A stretch of DNA of 64,000 nucleotides, from assembly GCF_000213175.1 (NCBI RefSeq), contig NW_009799103.1:2133833-2197832 (forward strand). The letters run 5' to 3'. Under the pieces are notes generated by a model, which worked only from the letters and a program-made list of their open reading frames with translations, made no database searches and was not told the DNA's origin. Position numbers and translations under genes: made by a program. Source of the DNA: Neurospora tetrasperma FGSC 2508. Taxonomy: Eukaryota > Ascomycota > Sordariomycetes > Sordariales > Sordariaceae. Shown piece after piece: positions 49,341 to 61,100 of the stretch (the stretch's first letter is position 1; the number at the start of each line of letters is the position of its first letter).

Positions 49341-51323
49341 ATACCCATCTACGCTTATAGGCTAAAAAAAGAGACCTTCGCCTATATTATCTTGAATTAC
49401 CTTAATATAGAAGGCTTCTTTTAATTAAATATTAAAAATTAGCTACTAACAAAAAAAAAACTCTAAAATTACTTAAATAATAGAATTGAAGCCGAAAGGA
49501 TTCTATTATAAGCGTTAAAATTAAATAAATTAAAGGAATACCATTTAGCACTCGAATTAGAGGAGTAGTAGCGTAAGGAAATTGTAAAATACTCCTAAAA
49601 AGGGAATAAATTATTAACGATACTAGAATAAGAGAATAAGGGATAGGGAGGAAACGATTATACTAATTACAAATACTACTTAAATTATAGTTATAATAAA
49701 ACCTAAAGTACCGTTTATTTAACGCCTAATTACACTTAAAAAACTCTTCGAAAAACTCTATTATACAAATTTAATTGGCAATAATATTATAATACTATTG
49801 AATCCAATTATTATTTAAAATACGGCGGCTAGGAGTATTAATAATTATAGGGCTACTAAGGGTAGTACTGTTATTATTAAAATTAAAGACCGTACAAGTA
49901 GGAGTAGTTGTACTACTATTATTAAAATTAGATATAATGCGCGCGGGAGTAATTATATTACTATTGGAATTAGAAGTAATATAAACCGGGTTTATTATAT
50001 TACTAATACTTGGGCCGGAGGGAGTATAACTATAGAGGATATCCTTTACGTATAACGTATAATATCCCTTCTATTAGAAGGTGGCGGCGTTATAGTATAA
50101 AGTACGAAGAAGATTAGCAATATTATATGGGAGGTTATTTTATATTGAACGAATATATATATATTTAGAAAGATATTGGGCGGTACGAGCGGAATTTACT
50201 AGCCTTTAACGAAATCCGGCCGGATTATTTATTATTATAATAACGGCTATAGATTCAATAGCGTTACGTATATTATAGAGGCTAATAGGGACGTTTAATA
50301 TATATTTACCGGTAATATAAGTACAGGTTATAATTTAAAAGTCGGTAATTAGGAATAAATATTAATGAGAAAAGGAAAATAAGAAGAAGAGGAAAGCAGA
50401 ATTTATAGGAAGCCGAGATAAAATAAATTTTACTAGTAATAATTTTATAAAAAGCCTTAGGGCTATCGAATTTCTAATTAGAATTCGGGATTATAATAAA
50501 ATCACAAGTATAATAGAGGTAGGGGATTTTATAGATAGCGCTAAATAGATTAATAAAAGATTAAAAATAATAAAAGAAATAAATATACTAATTTAGAAGG
50601 ATATTAAAATCCGTATTACTATAAAGCGTATAAGAAAATATTATAAACTTTAAGTAAGCCGGGGCTATAAAACTAGGGGAAGACGTAGAGCTTGGAAATA
50701 ATTCGAGGGAAAAAACCTCCGGGTTAGAAATAAAGTTAATAGGACTAGGATAATTATAATTAGATGAAGCTATTTTAAATAATATTATAATAGAAAGAAA
50801 GAAGAAGGAAGTTAAAAAGGGGCGCCGTAAGGAGAATTATATAAATAGAGGAGAAAGTCTTTATACTATTATAAATAGAGGTAGAACCGAAGAGTAGGAA
50901 GTAAAGGGATAGGGCGGAGGTAAATATAAACGGGAGAACTAAGGCGGACGAATAGGGATGTAGATAGGAAGATAGGATAAAGAAGTAGAAGGAAGGCGGA
51001 GGAAGAAATAGTAGAGGTCGAAACGGAAAGGCGGCGAAGGAGGGCGGCGTTCCTAATTACATTCCTATTATTCTTATTATTCTAGTATCGGGATAATATA
51101 GTAAGGGAAGAAATAAAATTAATTCGCTATAATAGTAGGTGAGAACTATTATAACTATAAATAAAGTAGGAGTAGTACGGGCAAACTACGATTGAGATAA
51201 AATTGGGGGTTTTCATCCGGCGGCGTTTAACGCTGAACGGTTTTCCCCTCCAAAGAACTAGGGAAGGACCCCATGCCAATAAGGCGCTATAGTTATATAG
51301 TAAGGGCAAAAGAATATTATTAA
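49341..51323 (+). pseudogene. LINE distal region and 3' end (L2)
   Basis: Resumes the LINE after element B, matching L1 from about 5158 onwards (shared words include ttacgcttata and ctaaataatagaattgaa). It covers the unassigned distal coding-like part and the 3' untranslated end with tttcatccggcggcg (about 51212). It ends in a TTA-rich tail near 51310-51323. It lacks the foldback element found in L1, which defines that insertion. Confidence 0.7.
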
Positions 51324-51955
51324 TTGATAAGTATAATTTATTATTATCTTCCACCGGCATTCGAATTTTCTTTCTCTTTTTTTCTTTCTTCGTACCGACT
51401 ATATATTATTAAACAACTTTACTACTAAATTTAGGAATAAGGTTAGCAATAGTAAATTCGTACTATCGATTTAATTTAGTTACTACCGCCGCTAAGTAAT
51501 AATTATAGTATAATACCTACTCTCTATTCGTTAAATCCTCTAATCACTCTTCTCGGTTAGTAACTATAGGTTCCGGGATTTACAATAGTAGTAGCGGGGT
51601 CCCTAACTCCGAGGGGGGACCGGCCGCGATCGCTAGCAATTTCTCCGTTAGTACCTATACCTCAACCTACCTAGCTTTGATTATACTACTCTCTAGTTTA
51701 TTGGCGGATAGCCAACCTCTAGCCTATTATATCCAAATACAGCTAGCTACCCAAACTACCGTTCCCCGGACGAACTTTACTTGATCCGTACGGGCGAGCC
51801 TTTCTTCAAAGGCCCGGACTCTTTTATTGAGGTAGAGGTCGAGCGGTGAACAAAAGGTTTCCGTCTCTAGGTTCCGTACCAGCGTAGCTTTATACGCCCC
51901 GGCGACAACTCTCAAGCACTTGGTCTGGTATTTCGCTAGTCCAATTGCGATTTAA
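51324..51955 (-). mobile_element. LINE fragment L6, inverted, well preserved post-RT region
   Basis: Minus-strand LINE piece equal to L1 about 4440-5050, including the segment missing from L2. A 62-codon stretch (51915-51727) is open and shows the family in good condition: VAGAYKAT, RNLETETF, DLYLNKRV and FEERLARTDQVKFVRG. Downstream it becomes lysine/arginine-rich near 51380-51350. One end abuts the L2 3' tail; the other abuts a Gypsy integrase scrap. At about 630 bp it carries less RIP damage than L1 or L2. Confidence 0.75.
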
Positions 51956-52270
51956 TTCCGAATAGTTTATAAAGTCTATTTTGAAACCGTCCGGTCCAAT
52001 TAGAGCCCCGGTTACTAATTATAGACTATAGCTAACCACAGTACCGTATAAAATAGTTGATAAATCTTTTAGTACAAGCTTCGGTATTTATTGATAGTAT
52101 TAGTTCTAATATAACGTTTTTACTAAGGCGGTCTTTGATAATAAGTAGGTAAATATTCCCTTTAATTAATAGAAAGTCCGTAATAAAGTCTATTTATATC
52201 TTTTGGAGGAATTAGTCTAGTACTAATATTAATTAGAATAACCCCTTCCTCTAGGTTCTTTAATACTTAT
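51956..52270 (-). mobile_element. Gypsy integrase scrap G6
   Basis: Minus-strand fragment reading as the integrase core, with IDFITDFLLIKGNIYLLIIK and a block like IISNRGSNWTGRF where Gypsy integrases have SDRG. Cut on both sides, by L6 and by the LTR of G5. Broken. Which Gypsy lineage it came from is not clear. Confidence 0.6.
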
Positions 52271-52523
52271 TGTGAAAGCGTAATCCTACGAGTGATAAGG
52301 ACAACAAGACTAGAAGCTACAAATCAAAGTAATATTAAGTGTAAGGAGGAGAAGGAAGCGAGCAAACGAGGGCATCGCAGTTCTAAACATATAAATCAAA
52401 ACTACCACTCGTTACCGCCTTCCTTATCCAGAAATCTTATCGATAAGAACATAAGCCTCATTCCATCCGATGTACCACAGTGCCCTATACTCTGGGGTCC
52501 CATCCAGCCGTACTATAACATCA
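52271..52523 (-). repeat. 3' LTR of G5
   Basis: 253 bp, minus-strand start TGATGTTATAGTACGG, end TTTCACA. It is immediately preceded on the minus strand by a polypurine run (cgaaggggggggg, 52524-52536), as expected for a plus-strand primer site. Lightly mutated. Short open frames across it on both strands are not genes. Confidence 0.65.
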
Positions 52524-52784
52524 CCCCCCCCCTTCGAAATAAGGCTCAGCCCCAGAGCCGAAAAGAATTGAATAAAAAGTAAAAAGAGAATAAGAAGAAA
52601 TAAAAGTCTATTGACAAACATATAAAAGGGATTGGCTCCTTATAATAATTGGTCTAATCTATTGTATTACAACAAAAGCCCCCTAAAAGCAATAACGAAC
52701 TTTATACTAAGTATTACAACTTTAGTTTCAATCTAATATTAGTACTCTTCCTTTAAAGTGTAAATCCTCAAAAAAAAAAAAAAA

Positions 52785-52860
52785 TTCCCCTAACTGGATT
52801 CGAATGGGTACTTTTCAATTAGAGGATAAATACTTTAAACTAGTACAACGAATATTATAA
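52785..52860 (-). tRNA. tRNA-like Pol III remnant (decayed)
   Basis: On the minus strand there is a B-box-like cattcgaatcc (consensus ggttcganncc), 30-40 bases after a D-arm-like tagtttaaag, and a possible anticodon arm around cctctaatt. It is followed by ttagggga and then 15 T, a typical Pol III stop. The 5' acceptor strand cannot be matched and the T-stem pairs poorly, so this is at best a mutated tRNA gene or tRNA-derived SINE end in the 3' region of G5. Amino-acid identity is not assigned. Confidence 0.25.
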
Positions 52861-53471
52861 ACTATTACTCCACACTATTACGCTATATACTATTCCGATA
52901 CCTGTTATTTACTACTACCCTTTATTCTACTTGAATCCTTCCCTTCTTTTTTACTCGTTGTATTTTAATATTTAATAAATCTTCGACCGCCTTATTATCT
53001 TCTAGATACTTCCTCGCAATAGCACTATTATCCATTACTCTCTTCCACACTTATAATTTTTTTAGTAAACCCGGCTTTTCTAGATTATTATTATAAAATT
53101 CTATGAATTTAATAGGGGTATTCTTAAAGTTTTCTACTAGCTACTATTTTAAGTTTGGGTCTTAGTCTTTCTACTCTACTTAGTAGAATAGTTAGGTATC
53201 AATTATGTTAAACGATAATATTTCCTCTACCTCCTATTCCTCTACTTCGTCTCCGTCTCCTTATAGGATTACCCCTTCTAGATTTTCATTTGCTGATCCG
53301 GGTAGCGGGTTATTTAGGTCCTTCTTCAAGCGGTCCGCGTAGTATACCCTCGCTCCCTTCTATAACTCTAGCAGTTCCAATTCGTAGGACACGCCTTTTA
53401 TAGATAGGATATAGTAAAGTATTTTTATTAATAAAAAATCGAATTTATCGCTCCTCCTATTGGTAAACTAG

Positions 53472-53810
53472 GGAGGAAGGCGGAGGAAGGGGCGGTGAAG
53501 GTTGAGACGGAGAAGCGGCGAAGGAAGGCGACGTCCCTAACTACATCCCTATTATTCTTATTGTTCTAGTGTTGGAATGACGCAGCGAAGGAAGAGACGA
53601 GATCAGTTCGCTGTGGCGGTGGGTGAGAACCGTTATAGCTGTAAGCAAAGTAGGAGCGGCGTGGGTAAGCCACGACCGAGATGGAGCTGGGGGTTTTCAT
53701 CCGGCGGCGCTTAACGCCGTACGGTTTTCCCCTCCAGAGAACTGGAGAAGGACCCCATGCCAATAAGGCGCTATAGTTACATAGTTAGGGTAAAAGAATA
53801 TTATTATTAT
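53472..53810 (+). mobile_element. LINE tail L3, 339 bp, 5'-truncated, free of RIP
   Basis: Only the last 339 bases of the LINE, with the tail ttattattattattgg. A perfect 14-bp target duplication, tattggtaaactag, lies at 53458-53471 and 53811-53824, the hallmark of target-primed reverse transcription. Unlike the same region in L1 and L2 it keeps CA, TG and CG dinucleotides and is GC-rich. It interrupts G5 just upstream (minus strand) of the chromodomain. The 65-codon minus-strand frame across it is not a gene. Confidence 0.9.
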
Positions 53811-55026
53811 TATTGGTAAACTAGCCTTTTTTTAAAAATAAACACCCTATCTCCTACTTTAAAATTAAGTGCCCTCCTATACCTATTAGCTTATTCGGCT
53901 TATTTTTATTAATTATAGTTAATAGTTATCCTTACCTATTGGTAATACTCCCTAATCTTTCTTACTATTTCTATTACTTAAATTCTCATTAAGTTCTCCT
54001 TCCCCTTAATATAGGCCTCTAAAGTTCTATATTTCTGATCCGAAGGGAGGCTTCTTAGGAATCCGAATATTACTTTTAGAGAGTAAGTCCGTCTAGGCTA
54101 TTGTATAGAAGGGTCGCTTATACTACATTTAGTACCGGGATCGCAACTATCTAATTATCTTAATTATAATTAAGGAAAGGTCTTAGTCGCTAATCGGTAT
54201 ATTAATTTATAACTTCTACCTACCCCGCTATCCATAAATGCCCTAAGGAACTCAATTTCTATTATATATCTAATAATTTCGATATTTCCTATATAAATAC
54301 AAATACGAATTAAGGCCCTCTATCGCTCGTCACGTCTCTTAATAAGCTATAGACCTAATAAGAACTATTATAGTACATCTTTACTATATCTTTAACCGTT
54401 ACAATATCTTTATAAAGAATATTCTACAATAATTTTAAAAAGCAATCTATTATAATTAATAAGTTATCATAGCCTATAGATTTATTTTCTAGCATCGATT
54501 TAAAATCGGTTATTAAGGACTGCTATACCTAATAATTGGGCTTTAGGGGTTATGGATATAATAGTACTAGTATTTTATCCCTAGGCGCCTTAGACGCCTT
54601 GTAAATCTAACAGTTATTAATATATTAGTCGACGTTTAAGGTTATCCCTAGCTTAGTACTAATACTACCTAGCAATTAACTTCCGGGTTTTATTATAGCC
54701 TTAATGTGCTGTAAATATTATATTATAGTTTTCCCAGATTACTTTCATTCGCAAATTTTCCTTATCTACTACTATTAACTTTTTATTGTATAATAATAGT
54801 CCTTATAGTATTAATAAGTAGGGGTTGTTTAACGCTTTTATTTTTGTACGATAGATAAATAGGGTTTCGCTTTCCTAATTAATTTTAATTACTCGATCTA
54901 CTAGGAAGGGTCCCGACTCCCACTCTTCTAAATTACTTAGTTCCGTAATAAATATTATATTTAATACTATTAATAGGGTATTTTCCTTATCCCCTATATA
55001 AATAAAGCCTTTACCCTTTAGTTTAA

Positions 55027-58000
55027 GAGAGTCCCTCGGCGGGCAGTGTCACTTTCCTCCGTGGGCAGTGTTACTACCTATATAGTTAAATCTAATTGAA
55101 ATCCCTACGCGGGCAGTGTCACCGCTATCCCTAACCCTAATGAATCTAGATTTGAATACGTTGAATTTAGTTATTTGCAGCCATCGTGAGATCTGGATTT
55201 TAAAGTTGTACAATTTCTTTACTATATAAAATTAAGAGAAGCTAACTATATTTACTAATATAACTTTACTAAACTTAATTGTATTAATACAATTTTAACG
55301 TTAGTATACTCATTACAATATACTCTTTCAAATTCCAATAATCTTTTTCTATAGAATATCTGTAATTATCGAGTTTAGTAGCGCTTCCAACTCCTACTAC
55401 GAAAATAGTAGAGATAAACTCGTACCTACCTCTTCTATTCCCGCCCCTATCCCTATAGTAGTATTTACTTTTACTTCTATTCAATCCATTTTATCTAACT
55501 CTTTTAAAGATAAGGGATTATTAAATAATAGTTCCCTTACCGAAAGGGATAATATACCCAACCTAATAACGGAAGATATTACACCCAAACTACTACTATT
55601 TATAAAGGCTATATAGGATGCATTTAATATATAGGGAAGGTATTATAATATAATTTTCAATTATATATAAACTTCGAACTATCGAAATAAATAACTAACG
55701 TACTACCGTCTAAATTGTAACCGCTATAATTAACCTCGTCCCTCGATTACTAAATTTAAAAAGACGAAAAGCTATAAATATAGTTACTAATAATCTAGAA
55801 TAGTAATTACCTTTTAAGAAAATAATTAGTAATAGATTTATCGGCTATTTACTAATTTAAATTACTATATTTACAATTATAAGGGATCTTTATATGCCTC
55901 TACTCATTTATAATATTATAAAAGGATTAAGAAAGTATATAGGAGAGTAGTTGCCTTATTTTACTAGCCCGGTATTAGATTGCGAAATATTTTAGCTATT
56001 ATTAAATACGAGTTTAAGACTACTATTTATACCTATAAGAATATTTATAATTAGTACTAGCGTATTAAAAAGTTATAATACTATAATTACAAAGCTATTA
56101 CTACTATTATTAAATTATTCGACGATTCTAATATCCCTTACGTTATTAAATAGGCTAAAGATAATCCCAACTACCTATTAGGTATTACTTAATCTTAGGA
56201 ATTCTATTTAAAGTAATAGCGGAATTACCTAGAATATTTAGGTATATATAATACTTATAAAATTAATTGCTATAGTTACTTATTTACTATCGTTACTAAT
56301 ATTATAAATATTAATTCTATCTACTCTACCGTATTTAGTCTAATTAATTATAAGAGGATTAACGGCTTTACTTAGTTAGTTAGCGTATTCGAGAAGCTAC
56401 GTATTAAAGTAAGGGCAACTAAATTCGAAGTTATTATTATAGACTTTAATAATTAGTTAAATATAACTTTTACAACGGTATTTCTAAATATTTAATAATA
56501 AATTTATATATTCTATATTAATTGCAATATCCTTTTACAAGTAAAGAAGAAGTAGAAGTAGACTAGTAGTAGGGGTAGTAATTTAGAGTTTAATAAAAGA
56601 GAGCCTATTACTTTAAGCTAGGGTAATAAGGTAATCCTCTAAATAGCTACGAATTTAAGGGTATTATAAGTATTTGACTATATTTATTATAATCTTTTTA
56701 ATCTTTAAAAGACGGTAGTCTTTATACCTAACGAAACTATATTTATATAGCGGAAGAAGCAATTAATTATAAGCTTTAATAATAAATAAAAGATATTACT
56801 ATATTTAAAAGATATATATATACTATACCGCTACTTATAAGCTTATTATTATATTTACTAATACTACAATTTTAGGTTAATAATTATATCCCCTAACGAA
56901 TCAATTAACTACCGGATAAAGGGATTCTTGATTAACGGGAAGATGGATTTCTTTACTCTAATAATATTTATTTATACTATAGTTGAATAAGAGCGTAATT
57001 AATAATACAAAAACGTTACGGATTCAAATATAAAAATACGGGGTAAATTTACTAGAATAGGAATAGAGGTATTAGGAGATCTACCCTAACGGATTACATA
57101 TTGTAATCTTAATTTTATTTATTATTAATTATATATTACTCAATTTATAATACTTTTAAATATTAGAAAAAGGCCGGTACGAGATCTAGGGAAGTATTAC
57201 TATACAATTCAAAAGTAGTATAATATACTTTATTATTATAAAATATTAGTAAAATTCAAAATCGGCAATCAATTTAGCTATTAAGATATTTATTACTACT
57301 ATTATATTGGGGCCCCCTTAATATATAATATTATTATTATTTTATTCTTTTCTTCAATTAATATTCTATATTAGAATAAACGGGACCCTCATTCCCGTAT
57401 TAAGGACCCTAAAATTACTAATAGAATTAAAGGACGACCTAAGAATAGTTTAGTAGAATTACCGAATAACTAGTAAATCCCTAATAGTACGAAGGGGAAG
57501 GGGAAGGGGGAGGTAAGAAAGAAGGTAGTAAAAAAGAGGGCAAAGAGTAGTTAAATACTAAAATTATTATTCTAGCGGTAATAATTCTACTTTAAAATAA
57601 TTAATAAGGTTAATACGGGTAAAAGTAATTCGGCTATAGATTCTACTATTGAAGTATAAATACTAAGTTTACTAAATCCTTTTACTTTAAATAATGATCT
57701 TTAATTTATTATACTATTAAGCGATCCCCTTGCTCATTCAAATTCTAACGAACAGCCTACCCGTAAAAAACGTGTTATAGTATAATTATTAATACTTTGA
57801 GTAGTAATTAGAAGCGGGCGGACTATTAAATTATTAAGGAGGAAGTGGGAAGAATAGAGGTGGCTTGCAATATATTTAGGTAGAAATACTATAATTGAAT
57901 AGAAGAAATTGAGTTAAATACTTTCTATTCTTAATACTACGATTTATAAGATATCTACTTGTTATACTAGAGCATGAGGTTCAACAACGCTTACTATCTT

Positions 58001-58145
58001 AACCAGAATGTTAAACACCACGAGAAATATCATAGGGTTAGGGTTTAACGTAATACTGCCCGCGTAGGAATATCGGTAAAGATTCAACTATATAGGCAGT
58101 AACACTGCCCACAGAGGAAAGTGACACTGCCCGCCGAGGAAGTCT
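55027..58145 (+). mobile_element. MULE-4, Mutator-like transposon with 115-bp TIRs
   Basis: 3119-bp DNA transposon inserted in G5. The TIRs are about 115 bp (55027-55145 and 58030-58145) and each carries three copies of GGGCAGTGTYAC. The 9-bp target duplication reads ttagtttaa (55018-55026) and ctagtttaa (58146-58154), one C/T difference that RIP would explain. It is a different family from MULE-1/3 and MULE-2. Telomere-like ccctaaccctaa sits at the inner end of the left TIR and its complement at the right. Confidence 0.9.
55860..56700 (+). pseudogene. MULE-4 transposase, inactive
   Basis: Fragments in order: a domain before the core with TYKNIYN (near 56025), NPNYLLGIT (near 56170), NTYKIN (near 56252) at the first catalytic block, LINYKRINGFT (near 56340), VIIIDFNNQ (near 56435) that keeps the second catalytic aspartate, and QQQIYIFYINCN (near 56497-56530) for the histidine block. 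The aspartate before NTYK is replaced. After the core, lysine-rich and low-complexity sequence continues to about 57900, including a GGGGAA run near 57490. Dead by many RIP-type stops. Confidence 0.7.
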
Positions 58146-61100
58146 CTAGTTTAAAAATTCGTAGAGTTCGCTAGTCTTCCCTTTTCGCTATTACGGTCTT
58201 AATATCTTCTAATTTTCTAGATAGTATGTTAGCAATTACATTATTCTTTCCCGGCCTATATTACATAATAAAATTGTGATTAGATAGCAACTCATCCTAG
58301 TTCGCCTGCCTAGCATTCAATAACCTCTTAGTTAAAAGATATTCTAATACTTAGTAATTAGTAATAGCGGTAAATTAACTTCCTCGTATTAATTCGGGCC
58401 TATAAATTTTCATAGCCTTAATTACCGCCAACAATTCCTTATCATAGATGGGGTAATTTAACTCTACCGCCTCTATAGTTTCGGAGTAGAAGGCTACTGA
58501 ATATCATTCTTCGTTATTTTATTTCTGGGATAGTACGCCCGTATATACCCCGTTAGAAGCGTCCGTTTCTAACTTAATTTCTCGAGCATAGGAGTAGTAG
58601 GTTAGAATAGGAGCCTTTAATAAGGTATCTTTTAAGTATTTAAACGCCTTCTAATATTCCGGAGACTAATTAAAGGTTTTATCCTTCCGTATTAGTATTA
58701 TTGATAGTCTAATAATATATCCAAAGTTCCGAACGAACTTTCTATAGAAATTATAAAATCCTAAAAAAGCTTGGACTCTTTTTAAATTCTTTAATAATAG
58801 TTATTCTTCGATCGCTACCAATTTTTTTAGATTAATTAAAATGCCTTTTATTCTAATAATAAATCCTAAACATTTAGACTTTGTAATGTGGAATTTGTAC
58901 TTTTGAATATCCACTTATAACCCTATTCCCTTTAATTGGTTAAGGATTACCTTCATATATCTTTTATAGTCTTCTATATTATTAGAAAAAATCAAAATAT
59001 TATTAATGTAGGCGCTATTAAAATACTAATAACCTATAAATACTTTATTAATTAAACGTTAGTAGGATAAGGGACCGCCACATAGCCCGAATAGTAGGAC
59101 GTTATATTTATATACCCTAAATCCCGTTTTAAATATTGTTAAATCTTCGTACCCTAGTGCTATCCGAATTCTGTAGAATACCTATTGTATATCGATTTTA
59201 GTAAAGATTCATATTTAGCTAATTTAGGCTAGGGTTTTTTTTATTAAAGATAGTAAGTAATAGTCCTTCTTCGAAATTATATTCAACTTTTAGTAATTTA
59301 CACAAAATTTAAAGCCTCTATTAGCCTTAGGGATAAAGAGGACGGGTACCGCCCAAAGTGCCGAACTAAATTCCATAAACCCCTTTTATACATTCTTAAT
59401 AATATATTTTCTATATTCTTCGAGTTTAAAGAGGGTTATCTGGTATAGGGGGTTAATATTTAATTCCTCCGTTCGATCCCCTTTATTCAATTTAATTTTA
59501 TAATCCTAGCTTGTATATTTAGGGAGCGTATTGGATTCTACCTTACTAAATACTTCTAGTGCCTCGGGAGAGTAGTAGGCGATTAGAATTATTTTGAACA
59601 CTAAATTTCGATATTCTTCTACGTCTTTAATTAGTATTGAAGTTTTTATAGATTTAATAATCCCATTAATCTTATATAAACTAGTTACTTCGGGTTAGGC
59701 CTTGTTTTTTCGGATATAGTAGTTAAAAGTAGTTGTATTTACTATTATTAAATCCATAAACCGTCTCTTAGTCTATCCCTATTATCTCTCCAGTCGATAA
59801 GGGCCCTTTTCGTCCTGTAGTAGGAAGGGAGAGTCCTTATTTCTCTTTTTAAATATCCTTTCTAGCTAGTTTCTTAGATCTAAGTATAATACTCTTTCTA
59901 TAGTATAAAGTTATCGAACTATTGTCGATATAAATAAGAATCGCTTTAGTCGGGACTATTCAATCTCCGTAGGATGCTGATTCGGGGGGGGGCTAAGTTT
60001 ATCGACGGTATTTTTGTTACTTCCTAATATAATTCCTTATTCTATTAAAGCCGCCTCCAATTCCTAAATTCTCGCTTTAATTATTCGCCTATCTCTCCTT
60101 TTCTAATCCTCCTCCTATATAGCCTCTTCTCTTTCGCATACATCCTCTTCGAAGGAGGGATTGCTGATTTTTTTCTATAATATCCGACTTTAATATTAGG
60201 AGTTTCTAGTATTAGCGTAGCGTTTTCTTAAAATAATAATTTACCCTCTATACAATCCGGTAGGGCTTTGTTCTCCGCTAGCCATATCTTCCCAATAATT
60301 ATATCTCTTTCTATATTCGGTAGTACTACTAACATTTGAAATTTTGAATTGGAACCCCTATATTTGTAAGTATCCCTTCAATACTATGTTAATTGCATCT
60401 AGCTGGGCGTTTTTATATAGAATGATATAATTAGGTTTAAAATCGTTATATTATTCTGATTGTAAATGCTTCTTTAATTTATTAGTAAAGGTTTTATTTA
60501 CAATTAAATATATATCTGCTCGGTATTAATAAATATACTATTTATATATAGAGATAATCTATTATTAGTTATAGTATATTTTATAAGAAAGGACTAACCT
60601 CCCTCCAAATACCTCCTTAGATTGAAGTTAGGGTAAGTTATATTTATTTATTAGATCTTACTATTTATATTGCTTATAGATACCTCCCTTAGGATGGAGA
60701 CTCGTAGTCTTGGGGATTTTAGTTTTCCAATTCTAAATTAGTATTACTACTAGTATTAGTACCGTTATTAAAATCCGTATTATAGTTCTCTTCCTTCTCC
60801 TAAGGACCCCAAACGCGGTTAGTAATGTCGTTGAACTCCAATTTAAGAGTCTATATTTTAGCTACAATCTTCGCCTTTTCCGGGCATATATCGACTCTAT
60901 AACCAACCTCTCTGCAATTAAAGTACTTATTCTTAGTATTTAATTTCCTTATTTCTTTAAAAGTACAATATTAATATTTAGGAATTAATACTACTTTAAT
61001 AGGTCGGTTTACCTCTCTTTTACTAAGTGTGTAAAGTTTTTTTAATTTCTATTCTTCTACCTGCTTAACCGTAGGGTTTAAGGATTAGAGTAGAATATGA

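Larger units (their letters stand above)
40597..51323 (+). mobile_element. LINE copy L2 (Tad1-like), the most complete, split by MULE-3 and element B
   Basis: The LINE begins just before the endonuclease domain (match to L4 starts at 40597/63549) and runs to the TTA-rich 3' tail (about 51323). LINE pieces are 40597-41639 (endonuclease), 44797-46607 (linker, RT, post-RT) and 49341-51323 (distal region and 3' end). The stretch equivalent to L1 4740-5155 is missing at the element B site. ORF1 is also absent: the 5' side is cut by the G4 LTR. RIP damage is strong in all three pieces. No target duplication was recognised. Confidence 0.8.
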
